A DNA stretch of 64,000 bases from JAQBDA01 sp963709875 (GTDB lineage Bacteria; Chloroflexota; Anaerolineae; Anaerolineales; UBA4823): positions 124,001 through 188,000 of the forward strand of contig CAVPYB010000012.1 of NCBI GenBank assembly GCA_963709875.1, read 5' to 3'. Position numbers and translations under genes: made by a program. Below, piece after piece: positions 9,066 through 18,155 of the stretch (within the stretch, counting starts at the first letter, position 1; each line of letters begins with the position of its first letter). The notes below the pieces were generated by a model that searched no databases, had not been told where the DNA came from, and worked only from the letters and a program-made list of their open reading frames with translations.

Positions 9066-9100
9066 CGACCCGTAGGGTCGCCGATCCGAAAGGTCGCAGC
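9066..9100. repeat. Double small hairpin, CGACCC-GTA-GGGTCG and CGATCC-GAAA-GGTCG
   Basis: Two adjacent hairpins followed by GCAGC. The second is nearly the same as CGATCC-GAA-GGATCG-CAGC at 4698-4716. Related sequence on both sides of the restriction/GHKL pair suggests a shared repeat family or an island boundary. Confidence 0.5.
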
Positions 9101-9102
9101 CT

Positions 9103-10366
9103 TCATCCCTCATCCTTCAATTTATACAACGTCTCCTCCTCCCCCCTCCCATTCACGATCGCCCGGGCGACGGTCGAGAAGTCCAGCCCGGTCGGCTGCT
9201 GGAAGACGCGCAGGTCGAAGTAATTGGCGGCTGCCACAAGATGGTCGAAGATCTCCGCCTGGATCAGCTCGTAATCAGCCCACTCGGCGGTCCTGGTATA
9301 GGCATACACCTCGATTGGCAGCCCATTGGGTCCTGGGGCGAGCGCCCGCACCAGGAAGGGATGCCCCTGCTGGTGGATGTCCGGACGGCTGCCCAGGTAA
9401 GCCAGGATATAGGCGCGGAAGACTTCGATATTGGTGATCTGTGGGCCGTCCAGCGGCGAGTTCGAACTGCGCCTGGTGCTCCTGGCGGTAGCTCTCGATG
9501 CCTTTGATACGCTCGTCCAGGAAATCGTGGATCAGGTCGATCTTGCGCAGCTTCTTCAGGGTTGACTCATCGCAGAAATTGATGCTGACCATGTCCACCG
9601 ACAGCGAGCGCTGGATGCGTCTGCCGCCGCTCTCCTTGACCCCGCGCCAGTTCTTATACGCCACCTCGACGATGCGGTAGGTGGGGATCACCGTGTAAGT
9701 ATTGTCGGCGTTGCGGATCTTGATGGCGTGCAGGGTGATATTGACCACCTCCCCATCAGCACTGTAGCTGGGCACTTCCAGCCAGTCACCCTCCTTGATC
9801 AGGTCGTTGACCACGATCTGCACGCTGGCGATGATCGAGAGGATCGTATCGTGGAAGATGAGCAGCAGCACCGCGGTCAGCGCCCCCAGACCGGTCAGCA
9901 GCACCAGCGGCGATTGCCCGGTGATCAGGGCGATGCTCAGGATGAAGCCTACCAGCACAAGCAGGATCTTGACCAGATCCAGGTAGCCCTGGATGCTCAC
10001 CCCGCTGAAGCCCTTGCTGCTCTCGTAAACCTGGTTCACGGCATTCAGCAGGGAGTTTACCGTGATGATCGTCAGCCACAGGATGGCGAACAGGCAGACA
10101 GTCTCGATATAGAGCTGGTAAGACGGGAAGAAGTCCGCGGTTGTATAGATGAAGATGAACGGTGCGATCCAGGCTAGCCGGTAGGGGTGCAGGTGCCTGA
10201 CGATGATGTCATCGTATTTATTCCGGGTGCGCCCTGCCAGGTAGATCAGCCCGCGGGCAATCACCCCGCGGGTGAAGATAAGGATCAGGATGCTGATCAC
10301 CAGCACCCCGGCCAGCGCCAGGGCGGTGTTGTTTGTTATCCATGCTTGCAGATCGGTCACGCTCAT
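9103..10366 (-). CDS. MscS-family mechanosensitive ion channel (frameshifted)
   Basis: About 420 aa when both frames are joined near 9465. The start is ATG 10366 with AGGAGGG upstream. The N-terminal part has four or five membrane segments. The pore-lining and beta-domain signature follows: LVLLTGLGALTAVLLLIFHDTILSII, then DLIKEGDWLEV...GEVVNITLHAIKIRNADNTYTVIPTYRIVE. The remaining C-terminal domain continues in the second frame (GLPIEVYAYTRTAEWADYELIQAEIFDHLVAAANYFDLRVFQQPTG). The family releases solutes on hypo-osmotic shock from the inner membrane. The gene lies downstream of the DUF72 gene, whose frame runs into it. The sequence is conserved on both sides of the shift, so a sequencing indel is likely. 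Confidence 0.85.
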
Positions 10367-11457
10367 TGACCCTCCTATATAAATCCTCCCGCTTTAGCGA
10401 ACAGATCACCACCAGGCAGCGGACGCCGGTTTGAATCCGCCTGGAGCAGCGGTCGCTCCGGGCATCCCTGCGAGAGATGCCTAATTTTACCCGAAAGGGT
10501 TTATTTTTGGAGAGGCTGATAATAAACAGACCAGGGGAGATTTGGCCAACATTATTCCCCTGGATAAAGCGAGGGATATTAAAGAAGCTCGTCTGCCTGG
10601 GGACTCCGGCATCGGCTGCGTCCCACGGCAGCGGCGGCAGTGCCGCCCTGTCCGAGATCTCCTGGTGGAAAGCCCGGCACAGCCACGGGTCGAGGCGCTC
10701 GTCCGGGCAGTGGCAGAATACATACGCCTGTACGCCAGCTTTGAGCCGCCCCGCCAGATACTCGCCCCACTCCTTGATGAACGGCTGGTTGGTTTCCAGC
10801 TGCGGGTGCCCGATGTAGCGCAGGAAGACGAAGGGTGTCGTACCCTCGGGCAGCACAGGCACGTCCGGCTTGCGCTGGCGCGCCTGCAGCAGGCGCTGGT
10901 ACACGCTGCCAGCCAATATTTTATCCCCGCTCAGGCTGCGGATCGGGCGGGTGTCGATCACCACGCCGCGCCATGCCGTAGCCGGAAAGCATGTCGTTGA
11001 GCGCCTGATTGGTGGTCGCCTCGAACCAGTCCGGATGGCGCACCTCGACCGCCAGCTGTGCCTCGCGAGCCCAGCCGTCCAGGAAGAGGCGCAGGTCATC
11101 CATCTTATCCGGCGGGTAGCGCGGCGGGAGCTGCAGGAACATCGCTCCCAGGCGCATCCCCAGCCCGCTCATCACTTCCGCGAAATCACCCGCCTGCTGG
11201 CGGTGCTCCTCCAGACCGCCGGTATGGCTGATCGCCCGCGGCAGCTTGGGGCAGAAGCGGAACCCCGGCGGGGTATCTGCGACCCAGCTCTGGATCGTGC
11301 CGCGCGGCGGGACGGCATAGAAGGTGGTATTGCCCTCCACCGCGGTCAGCCGGGCGGCATACTCGCGCAGGTAATCGGCTGATTTGGTACCCGGTGGGTA
11401 GAAGCTGCCCACCCAATCCTTATACGCCCAGATCGGGCAGCCCAGGTAGAGTTCCAT
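10218..11457 (-). CDS. DUF72 family protein (frameshifted, stop uncertain)
   Basis: The first frame (11457 to about 10975) starts MELYLGCPIWAYKDWVGSFYPPGTKSADYLREYA and includes the DUF72 TIM-barrel features NTTFYAVP and RFCPKLPRAISH. The second frame carries VVIDTRPIRSL, FVFLRYIGH, EWGEYLAGRLKAGVQAYVFCH and the PLWL-like C-terminus (DPWLCRAFHQEI). The join is near 10975. As sequenced, the second frame runs on to 10218 inside the MscS gene. Family members usually end soon after a PRQTSLF-like tail, here near 10560, so a second indel may have removed the stop. The biochemical role of DUF72 is unknown. The gene abuts the response regulator (stop at 11458). Confidence 0.75.
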
Positions 11458-12120
11458 TTAATACAGGTCTTGCGGCAGCATGCCGCGCTGCGCCGCCACG
11501 GCGATGGCCGCGGCACGCGAATCCACGCCGAATTTGTTGTAGATGCTGGACAGGTGCGCTTTGACCGTCCGCTCGCTGATGCCCAGGTTGAAAGCGATCT
11601 CTTTGCTGCGCTCGCCGCGCGCCACCGCCTCCAGCACTTCCTGCTCGCGCTCGGTCAGCGCAATGCCCCCGGCCCTTCCTTCCGGTGCCTGCCCGCTCCC
11701 CATCCTGGAGAGCAGCCGCTCCAGGACCTCCGGGCTGAGCAGTGCCTCCCCCTTAGCCGCCGCGCGGATGGTCGCAAACAGCGCTTCGCGCGAGGTGTCC
11801 TTGAGCAGGTAGCCCTTCGCCCCGGCGCGCAGGCCGCGCACCATTAATTCGTCCTCATTGAATGTGGTCAGGATCACCACATTCACCTGCGGCTGCTCCA
11901 CCTGCAGTCGCTCGATGGCGGTCAGCCCGTCCATCCCCGGCATGCGCAGGTCCATCAGGACCACGTCCGGTTCCAGCTCGCGCGCCAGGCGCAGGGCTTC
12001 GGCGCCATCCGAGGCCTCGCCCACCAGTTCCAGCTCATCATCCGTCTCCAGGATCAGGCGCAGCCCCTGGCGCACGATCAGGTGGTCGTCCGCCACCAGC
12101 ACTTTGATCGCCTCAACCAT
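11458..12120 (-). CDS. NarL/FixJ-family response regulator
   Basis: 220 aa. Receiver domain: acidic pocket DD (11-12), phospho-acceptor D57 in LMDLRMPGMDG, T/S in ILTTF and the conserved lysine in YLLKD. A GerE/LuxR helix-turn-helix follows at about 152-212 (LTEREQEVLEAVARGERSKEIAFNLGISERTVKAHLSSIYNKFG). Its ATG at 12120 overlaps the stop of the histidine kinase by 8 nt, implying coupled translation. With the kinase it forms a two-component pair divergent from the ABC exporter at 13503-17152, its likely target, through the inverted repeat at 13382-13412. Confidence 0.95.
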   Translation of the reverse strand: MVEAIKVLVADDHLIVRQGLRLILETDDELELVGEASDGAEALRLARELEPDVVLMDLRMPGMDGLTAIERLQVEQPQVNVVILTTFNEDELMVRGLRAGAKGYLLKDTSREALFATIRAAAKGEALLSPEVLERLLSRMGSGQAPEGRAGGIALTEREQEVLEAVARGERSKEIAFNLGISERTVKAHLSSIYNKFGVDSRAAAIAVAAQRGMLPQDLY

Positions 12121-13341
12121 GAGAGGCCGCCTGCGTTTCAGTGGATAATGGCAGTTTCAGGCTGATGACCGTCCCTGCCCCGGGGGCGCTGTCGATCTGC
12201 ATGCTGCCGCCCGCCAGACGGGCACGCTCGCGCACGCCCAGCAGACCGTAATGACCGGCCCCCACTGCCTGCGGGTCGAACCCACCGCCGTCGTCACGCA
12301 CTTCCACCAGCAGCTGCCCATCCCGGGAGGAAAGCCGCACACCGGCCTGGCTGGCATTGGCGTGGCGGGCGATATTGCTCAGCCCCTCGGAGACGGTGCG
12401 CAGCACCGTCTCGCCCAGCTCAGCAGGGATTGGCTCGTTAAGGTCAAGCTCCAGCTCGCAGGGGATGCCGGTGGCACCCGTGAAGTGGTCGGCCTCTTCC
12501 TTCAGTGCCTCGACCAGGTCCTCCGGTCCGCTGTGTGGCTGGCGCAGGTCGCCGATTGCACGCCGGGCATCGCCGAGTGTGAGCGCGCGCCTGCTCCATA
12601 GTCTGCTGCAGGATGGCCTGCGCCCTTTCGGGACTGCCCTTCGCCAGGTGGGCATCGGCGGCTTCCAGCTGCAAAATAACGCCAGCCAGCCCCTGGGAGA
12701 GCGTATCGTGCAGCTCGCGCGCCATGCGCTGGCGCTCGCTGGCGATGGTCAGGTCTTCTACCTGGGCTGCGTAGTCGGCAAGCTGGTGGTTGGCGGCTTC
12801 CAGCTCTTCCAGAAGCGCTTGAGCCTGCTCGCGCGCCTGCGCCTGGCGGGTGTACAGCACCACATAGATCACGACGAAGACCATCACCGGGATCATGGCC
12901 GCCACCCACGACATCAGGTTCTGCCACCCGAACTGCAGCCCGTAGCTGACCAGCGAAAGGATAAGAATATAGGCGACGGCCGCGATCACCCAACGAGACC
13001 TGCTCAGCATGCCGATGGTGATCCCGACCAGCGCGGCATACAGGCAGATCATCACCGCCAGATTTCCCACCAGGTAAGTGATGCTGAACGCCAGCAGCCC
13101 CTGGAGGATGAGGTACCACGGCAGCCACTTCGGCTGCCGGTCGACGATCCCGGCAGCCCAGTACAGCGCAATATGGGCTGCCAGCAAAACCGTGGTCGGG
13201 ATGAGCAGCCGCGGCTCGCGCAGTGCGGGATTCTCCACCAGGGAGAGGATATAAACCCCGGTCAGGAAAATCGTCAGCAGGTAGAAAAAGGGGCGTTCGG
13301 TCAGGTCGCCCTTGCGTAAATACAGCAGGCAGGTTCTTCAT
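12113..13341 (-). CDS. NarL-type sensor histidine kinase (two frameshifts)
   Basis: Reconstructed from ATG 13341 (MKNL), about 410 aa. After a shift near 13325 (removing one C restores LLYLRKGDLTERPFF), the chain has about six membrane segments. A coiled coil follows (ARLEEL-like), then the HisKA_3 dimerisation helix with the phospho-acceptor histidine in RQRMARELHDTLSQGLAGVILQLEAA. A second shift near 12585, in a GCGCGC run, leads to the HATPase domain: N box EGLSNIARHANAS, DDGGGFD and GHYGLLGVRERA. There is no large extracellular sensor domain, which fits intramembrane-sensing kinases that respond to envelope stress or membrane-active drugs. It partners with the downstream regulator. Confidence 0.85.
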
Positions 13342-13381
13342 ATCTATTATTCTATACAACTTATCCCAGATTGGGAATGTC

Positions 13382-13412
13382 CTGACGTACAATGTCCGAA
13401 AGTACAGGTCAG
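13382..13412. promoter_or_regulatory. Imperfect inverted repeat in divergent regulator/exporter region
   Basis: CTGACGTAC (13382-13390) faces GTAC-A-GGTCAG (13402-13412). It lies between the histidine kinase start and the exporter promoter and is a plausible site for the LuxR-type response regulator. Confidence 0.4.
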
Positions 13413-13429
13413 AACTGGCTGAAAGCCGG

Positions 13430-13458
13430 ATGACATCACAACACGATCTGTCTATAAT
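13430..13458 (+). promoter_or_regulatory. Promoter of the 59-aa protein / ABC exporter operon
   Basis: ATGACA (13430-13435), 17 bp, TATAAT (13453-13458). The start of transcription would be near 13465, about 38 nt before the ATG at 13503. Confidence 0.65.
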
Positions 13459-13502
13459 CGTAGTGTAAGTGTTCAAACTTCGGGTAAAACAAAGGAGATG
13501 TT

Positions 13503-13682
13503 ATGATGAATACGAGAAGTATCAGCCAGACCGTCGATTTAGTGCTGCGTGCAGTTGGATTGGCAATGGCAGTCGCCGTAGTGGTGCTCAATATCCTGAA
13601 TGTTCTTCCGGTCGAAGCGCAGGTCCTGCTGTTGGGCATCGGGATGTTCTGCCTGGCAGTGAGCTGGCTAGACCAAAAGTAA
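13503..13682 (+). CDS. 59-aa integral membrane protein, first gene of exporter operon
   Basis: ATG ATG start preceded by AAAGGAG at suitable spacing; TAA at 13680-13682. The sequence has two hydrophobic helices (about 13-33, LVLRAVGLAMAVAVVVL, and 40-56, VLLLGIGMFCLAVSWL) separated by NVLPVEAQ. The stop codon overlaps the Shine-Dalgarno of the ATPase gene 8 nt downstream, so the two are probably translationally coupled. A small subunit, assembly factor or regulator of the exporter or the sensor kinase is a reasonable guess from position only; no family is recognised. Confidence 0.7.
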   Translation: MMNTRSISQTVDLVLRAVGLAMAVAVVVLNILNVLPVEAQVLLLGIGMFCLAVSWLDQK

Positions 13683-13690
13683 GGAGCAAT

Positions 13691-14628
13691 ATGTTCGCTA
13701 TCGAAGTGCAGGATATCTACAAATCCTTCGGAGACGTGAAAGCCGTGCAGGGCGTCAGCTTCAATGTCCAGCAAGGCGAGATCTTCAGCCTGCTTGGGCC
13801 AAACGGCGCCGGCAAGACGACCACCATCTCCATGCTTTCCACCCTGCTGCGCCCGGATAAGGGCGACGCAGCAGGTGCTGGGGCATTCCCTGCGGAAGGA
13901 CGCCATGGGCGTCAAATCCGTCCTGGGCGTCGTCCCGCAGGAGATCGCCCTGTATGAAGACCTGTCCGCCAGGGAGAACCTGACCTTCTGGGGCAAGATG
14001 TACGGTCTGCGCGGCGCCGAGCTCAAGGTACGCGTCGACGAGGTGCTGGAGACGATCGGCCTGACCGACCGTGCCAGGGGGCGGGTGGAAAAATTCTCCG
14101 GCGGGATGAAGCGGCGTGTCAATATCGGCGTGGCGCTGCTGCACAAACCGCAGGTGATCTATCATGGACGAGCCGACTGTCGGCATCGACCCGCAATCAC
14201 GCCGCAATATCCTGGACAGCGTGATCGCCCTGAAAGATAAGGGCATGACCGTGCTCTACACCACCCATTATATGGAAGAAGCCCAGGAGCTCTCCGACCA
14301 TATCGCCATCATGGACCATGGGATGATGATCGCGCAGGGCACGCATGCCGAGCTGGTCAAGATCGTCGGCGAGCAAGACCGCCTGACGCTGACCATCAAC
14401 GCAGAGAGCGAGCGCGTGCTGGATGCATGGCAGGCGGTCGATGGTGTCGCACAGATCATCAGCGAGAACGGCACGCTGAACATTCTGGCAGAGGACAGCA
14501 ACCTGGTGCTGCCGCGGCTTTTCGATGCCGCGGCTGTGGCTGACGTGCGCATCACTTCAGTGGACATCCAGGAGCCCAACCTGGAAACCGTCTTCCTGCA
14601 CCTGACCGGCCGTGCTTTACGCGATTAG
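13691..14628 (+). CDS. ABC-2 exporter ATP-binding protein (two frameshifts)
   Basis: Begins MFAIEVQDIYKSFGDVKAVQ. Walker A is GPNGAGKTT (36-44). The Q loop (GVVPQEIALYEDLSARENL) and signature FSGGMKRR sit in the second frame, and Walker B with D loop (MDEPTVGIDPQSRRN) and H loop (TTHYMEEAQ) in the third. Shifts fall near 13868, where an extra G in GGG restores DKGATQQVLG, and near 14165. All catalytic motifs survive, so an intact 310-aa ATPase is likely in the real genome. It energises the two permeases immediately downstream (10-nt gaps) and belongs to the DrrA/CcmA-like drug or lipid exporter class. Confidence 0.9.
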
Positions 14629-14637
14629 GAGAGCCTC

Positions 14638-15943
14638 ATGAAAGTCTTCGATATCGCCATCAAGGACCTGACCAGCTCGATGCGCAGCAAGTTCGCATTG
14701 GTCTTCATGTTCGGCGTCCCGCTGCTGGTGACCGGCATGTTCTACTTTATGTTCGGCAATATTGCCAGCCAGGGAGAGTTCAGCCTGCCGCAGATCCACG
14801 TGGTCATCGCCAATCTGGACGAGGGCGGGCCAAAATTCCAGACCAATACCCGCAATATCCCCGGTGGGGCAAAAGCCGACACCATGGGCGAGCTGGTAGT
14901 CAACATCCTGCAGAGCGATGACCTGGCAGAGCTGCTGGACGCCAGGCTCGTCCCGGATGCGGCCTGCCGCCAGAGCAGCTGTCGACAGCCAGCAGGCGCA
15001 GGTGGCGGTCATCATCCCCGCGGATTTCTCCACCCAGTTTGCAGACATCGATGGCACTGCTGCCATTGAGTTCTACCAGGACCCCACCCTGACCATCGGA
15101 CCAGGCATCGTCCGGTCGATCCTCACCCAGTTCATGGACGGCATGTCGGGGGTGAAGATCGCCGTGAACGTGGCCCTGGACGAAGGCGGTCCGGAGAACT
15201 ACACCCTGGTCGGGCAGGTCGTCCAGCAGTACCTGGACCGATCGCTGGCGCAGTCGGATGACCCCGAAGCCGCTCTTCTCGAAGTGCGGAACCTCAAGAC
15301 CGGGGCGGTGGACGAAGCACAAGAGAGCCGCAGCACCCTGGTGGGCATCATCACGCCGATCATGGGCGGGATGATGATCTTCTATGCCTTCTTCACCGGC
15401 ACAGGCACTGCGCAGAGTATATTAAAGGAAGAGGAAGACCGCACGCTGCCGCGCCTGTTCACCACACCCACTCCCCAGGCGGCTATCCTGAGCGGCAAGT
15501 TCCTGGCGGTGTTCCTGACCGTGCTGGTGCAGGTGATCGTTCTGCTGGTCGCAGCGCGGCTCATCTTCGGTATCCAGTGGGGTAGGCTGCCAAGTGTAAC
15601 CCTGATGGCGGTCGGTATGGTATTCGTAGCATCCTCGTTCGGTATCTTCGTCAACTCATTCCTCAAGAACACCCGCCAGGGTGGGGCGATCTTCGGTGGC
15701 GTGCTGACCGTGACCGGTATGCTCGGTATGATCGGCATCTTCGCTATGAACTCTCCAGCCGCCCAGAAACTGGCCAACTCCGTCTCTTTGCTGGTACCGC
15801 AGGGCTGGGCAGTACGCGGCCTGCTCCAATCCGTGAACAGCCAGCCGGTAGCCGATGTGCTGCTCAGCATGCTGGTGATGCTGGCATGGAGCGCAGTCTT
15901 CTTCTCCGTTGGCATCTGGCGCTTCAACCGGCGGTATAGCTAG
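14638..15943 (+). CDS. ABC-2 type transporter permease 1 (frameshifted)
   Basis: About 435 aa in two frames joined near 14970. The N-terminal frame (MKVFDIAIKDLTSSMRSKFALVFMFGVPLLVTGMFYFMFG) has the usual cytoplasmic amphipathic helix and first membrane segment. The second frame resumes at VDSQQAQVAVIIPADFSTQFAD and covers a large extracellular domain and five membrane helices, including the ABC-2 motif LKEEEDRTLPRLFTTPTPQAAILSGKFLAVF. This is the YhgE/Pip-like, ABC2_membrane_3 layout with a periplasm-like loop between TM1 and TM2. It pairs with permease 2, nine bases downstream, as a heterodimeric channel. Confidence 0.88.
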
Positions 15944-15952
15944 GAGTTCGAC

Positions 15953-17152
15953 ATGATCCGTATATTCGATATCACCTTCAAAGATATGCTCCAGATGGCG
16001 CGCGACCGCAAGATCTTCATGTTCCTGCTGGTCATGCCGATCGTCTTTACCCTGCTGTTCGGTTATGCCTTCGGCGGGTTCGGCGGCGGAGATTCGGACC
16101 CGCGCATACCGGTCGGTTATCTGGCAGCCGACACCAACTGGCTCGCCGGCGAGCTCCACGATCTGCTCAGCGGCTCAGACGTCATCCGCCTGGTGGAGTA
16201 TCCGCCAGCGCAGATGGACGAGCTGGAAGCCGGTGTCGCCGATGAAGATCTTGCCGCTGCCATCATCGTCCCTGCCGGATACGGGCAGACCATCCTGGAC
16301 GGCAAGAATGCCCGGCTGATCCTGATCGGCGATACCTCCACCCCGGTTGGCACAAGCGTCAAGAGCGCCGTGCTGACGGCTGCCAACCGGCTGGACAGCG
16401 CCGTCCGCACCGCAGTCATCATAGAAACTGCGGCTGGCGATCAGGTGCCCTTCGATTACGCCTTCGATCAGGCGTTGGCTTCGTGGGAGCAGCCGCCGAT
16501 CACTGTGGAAGAGACCACCAGCACGGCGATCAAAGAGGACACCAACGCCAACATGTCGCTGGCACACACTTCTCCGGGGATGATGCTGCAGTTCGCCATC
16601 GCCGGGCTGCTGACCTCGGCACAGATCATCGTCACCGAGCGCAAGTCACGCTCCCTGCAGCGCATGCTGACCACCGCTACGAAACGCGTCCACATCCTTT
16701 TCGGGCATCTGCTGGCGATCTTCATTATCGTCTTCGGCCAGTTCCTGGTGCTGATCGCCTTCGGTCAATACTTCTTGAACATCAACTACTCAAGCGATAT
16801 CCTGGCGACGGTCGTGGTGGCATTCACCGCTGCGCTGTGCATCGCCGCGCTGGGACTGCTGATCGGCGCCCTGGCAAAAAGTGATGAGCAGGCGGTCATA
16901 TTCTCCCTGATCCCCATGTTCGTATTCGCCGGATTGGGCGGCGCGTGGGTGCCGTTGGAGATCACCGGACCGACCTTCGCTGCCATCGGTCACGTCTCGC
17001 CGGTTGCCTGGGCGATGGACGGCTTCAAGAATATATCCGTGCGCGGTCTGGGTCTGGAATTTGTCCTGCTGCCATCTGCGGCGCTGGTCGCCTATGCCAT
17101 CCTGTTCTTCGGCATCGCCGCCCTTCGCTTCCAGCGCAGCCAGGAGCAGTAG
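15953..17152 (+). CDS. ABC-2 type transporter permease 2
   Basis: 399 aa, intact. TM1 is at about 23-42 (IFMFLLVMPIVFTLLFGYAFGG), an extracellular domain follows at about 45-200, then five membrane helices at about 210-390. The ABC-2 signature is ITERKSRSLQRMLTTATKRVHILFGHLLAIF, and a final MDGF-type amphipathic stretch follows (HVSPVAWAMDGFKNISVRGLG). Paralogous to permease 1. Together with the ATPase it should export a hydrophobic compound, peptide or lipid; the substrate cannot be read from sequence. Last gene of the operon led by the 59-aa protein. Confidence 0.92.
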   Translation: MIRIFDITFKDMLQMARDRKIFMFLLVMPIVFTLLFGYAFGGFGGGDSDPRIPVGYLAADTNWLAGELHDLLSGSDVIRLVEYPPAQMDELEAGVADEDLAAAIIVPAGYGQTILDGKNARLILIGDTSTPVGTSVKSAVLTAANRLDSAVRTAVIIETAAGDQVPFDYAFDQALASWEQPPITVEETTSTAIKEDTNANMSLAHTSPGMMLQFAIAGLLTSAQIIVTERKSRSLQRMLTTATKRVHILFGHLLAIFIIVFGQFLVLIAFGQYFLNINYSSDILATVVVAFTAALCIAALGLLIGALAKSDEQAVIFSLIPMFVFAGLGGAWVPLEITGPTFAAIGHVSPVAWAMDGFKNISVRGLGLEFVLLPSAALVAYAILFFGIAALRFQRSQEQ

Positions 17153-17335
17153 TGCCATTCGCCCATACACCAAACCGGTAGATGTAATTCTTCAACCGCA
17201 GCCGGTCGCGAGCCTTCTTTTCGGTGGAAGCATGGCAGCCGGGAGTATAATGCAAATCAGGTAGAGATAGCTAAATATGCCGCAAGGTGGCGTGTTATGC
17301 ACCAGGTATGCTCTCCCTAACTCTGAGACGGAGGT

Positions 17336-17833
17336 GTGACATGCGAACTCATGCCGATCACGGCCGAAGACGAAGACCTCACCGTCAGACTGGAATGCGA
17401 CCCGGAGATAATGCTCCATATCGGCGGCGCGCGCCCGGAAGCAGATGTGCGCGCCACCCACAGGCGCCGCCTGGGCTTGATGGAGAAAGGCGAAGCGCAC
17501 ATGTACAAGGTCGTTGCCGATGACTCCGGCGAAGTGCTCGGCACGGTTGGTATCTGGAAGATCGACTGGAAAGGTCCGCAGACCTACGAAATGGGCTGGA
17601 TCGTGCTACCAGAGCACCAGGGAAAGGGCGTAGCCACAGAAGCGGCACGTCTCATCATATCGCAGGCTCGATCCAACCCTGAGGTGCATGTCGTACATGC
17701 GTTTCCCGCCGTTGCCAACGCCGCCTCCAACGCGATCGCTCGGAAGATCGGCATGCAGAACCAGGGCGAATTCGACAACGAAGGCTTCGCTGGCGTACTG
17801 CGCTGCAACGACTGGCGTATCGACCTCCGCTAG
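17336..17833 (+). CDS. GNAT family N-acetyltransferase
   Basis: About 165 aa with the RimJ/RimL-like GNAT fold: strand MYKVVADDSGEVLGTVGIWKID, MGWIVLPEHQGKGVATEAARLII (acetyl-CoA loop QGKGVA at about 98-103), then ANAASNAIARKIGM for motif B. The start is unclear. GTG 17336 is only 2 nt from GGAGG, while ATG 17341 has ideal spacing (6 nt) but is in another frame. A one-base indel among the first five codons is therefore possible. Substrate unknown. A TATAAT at 17246-17251 lies upstream without a good -35. Confidence 0.85.
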   Translation: MTCELMPITAEDEDLTVRLECDPEIMLHIGGARPEADVRATHRRRLGLMEKGEAHMYKVVADDSGEVLGTVGIWKIDWKGPQTYEMGWIVLPEHQGKGVATEAARLIISQARSNPEVHVVHAFPAVANAASNAIARKIGMQNQGEFDNEGFAGVLRCNDWRIDLR

Positions 17834-18155
17834 ACATCTGTCATAAAAAGGCATTGCTATCATCCTTGGCTTTGGTGTATCTCAGTGATCACTGCCTACT
17901 ATGGTTTTCCGTGGTGTTGAACCGCATAATAACTCGCTGAAGCGAACGCCGCCTCTGTGAGCCAGCAAGATCGGAGTGGATTGGCGGCGGCGCTCAACTC
18001 GCAGCCGTATGGCGGCGCGAATAGCCAAAATTAGCTCTGTATAAGCAGCGATCTGAGCCAAAACGCACGGCGGTTTATTATCCCTTTAGGCGGCCAATGT
18101 TACCAAGGACGTTCTGATGGTGTCACACTATCAAAGATAAAACCAAGGATAATTC
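17834..18155. other. Intergenic stretch with attC-like imperfect inverted repeat
   Basis: No gene is seen. At 17922-18012 a sequence starting GCATAATAACTCGCTGAAGCG and holding GCCGCC (17948-17953) opposite GGCGGC (17983-17988) resembles a decayed integron recombination site, but its outer core bases do not match the consensus. The SDR gene downstream is AT-richer than its surroundings. Confidence 0.3.

Noticed and set aside
17246..17251. TATAAT upstream of the GNAT gene as a promoter
   Set aside because: No -35 hexamer with more than weak similarity at 16-18 bp; left out as a feature.
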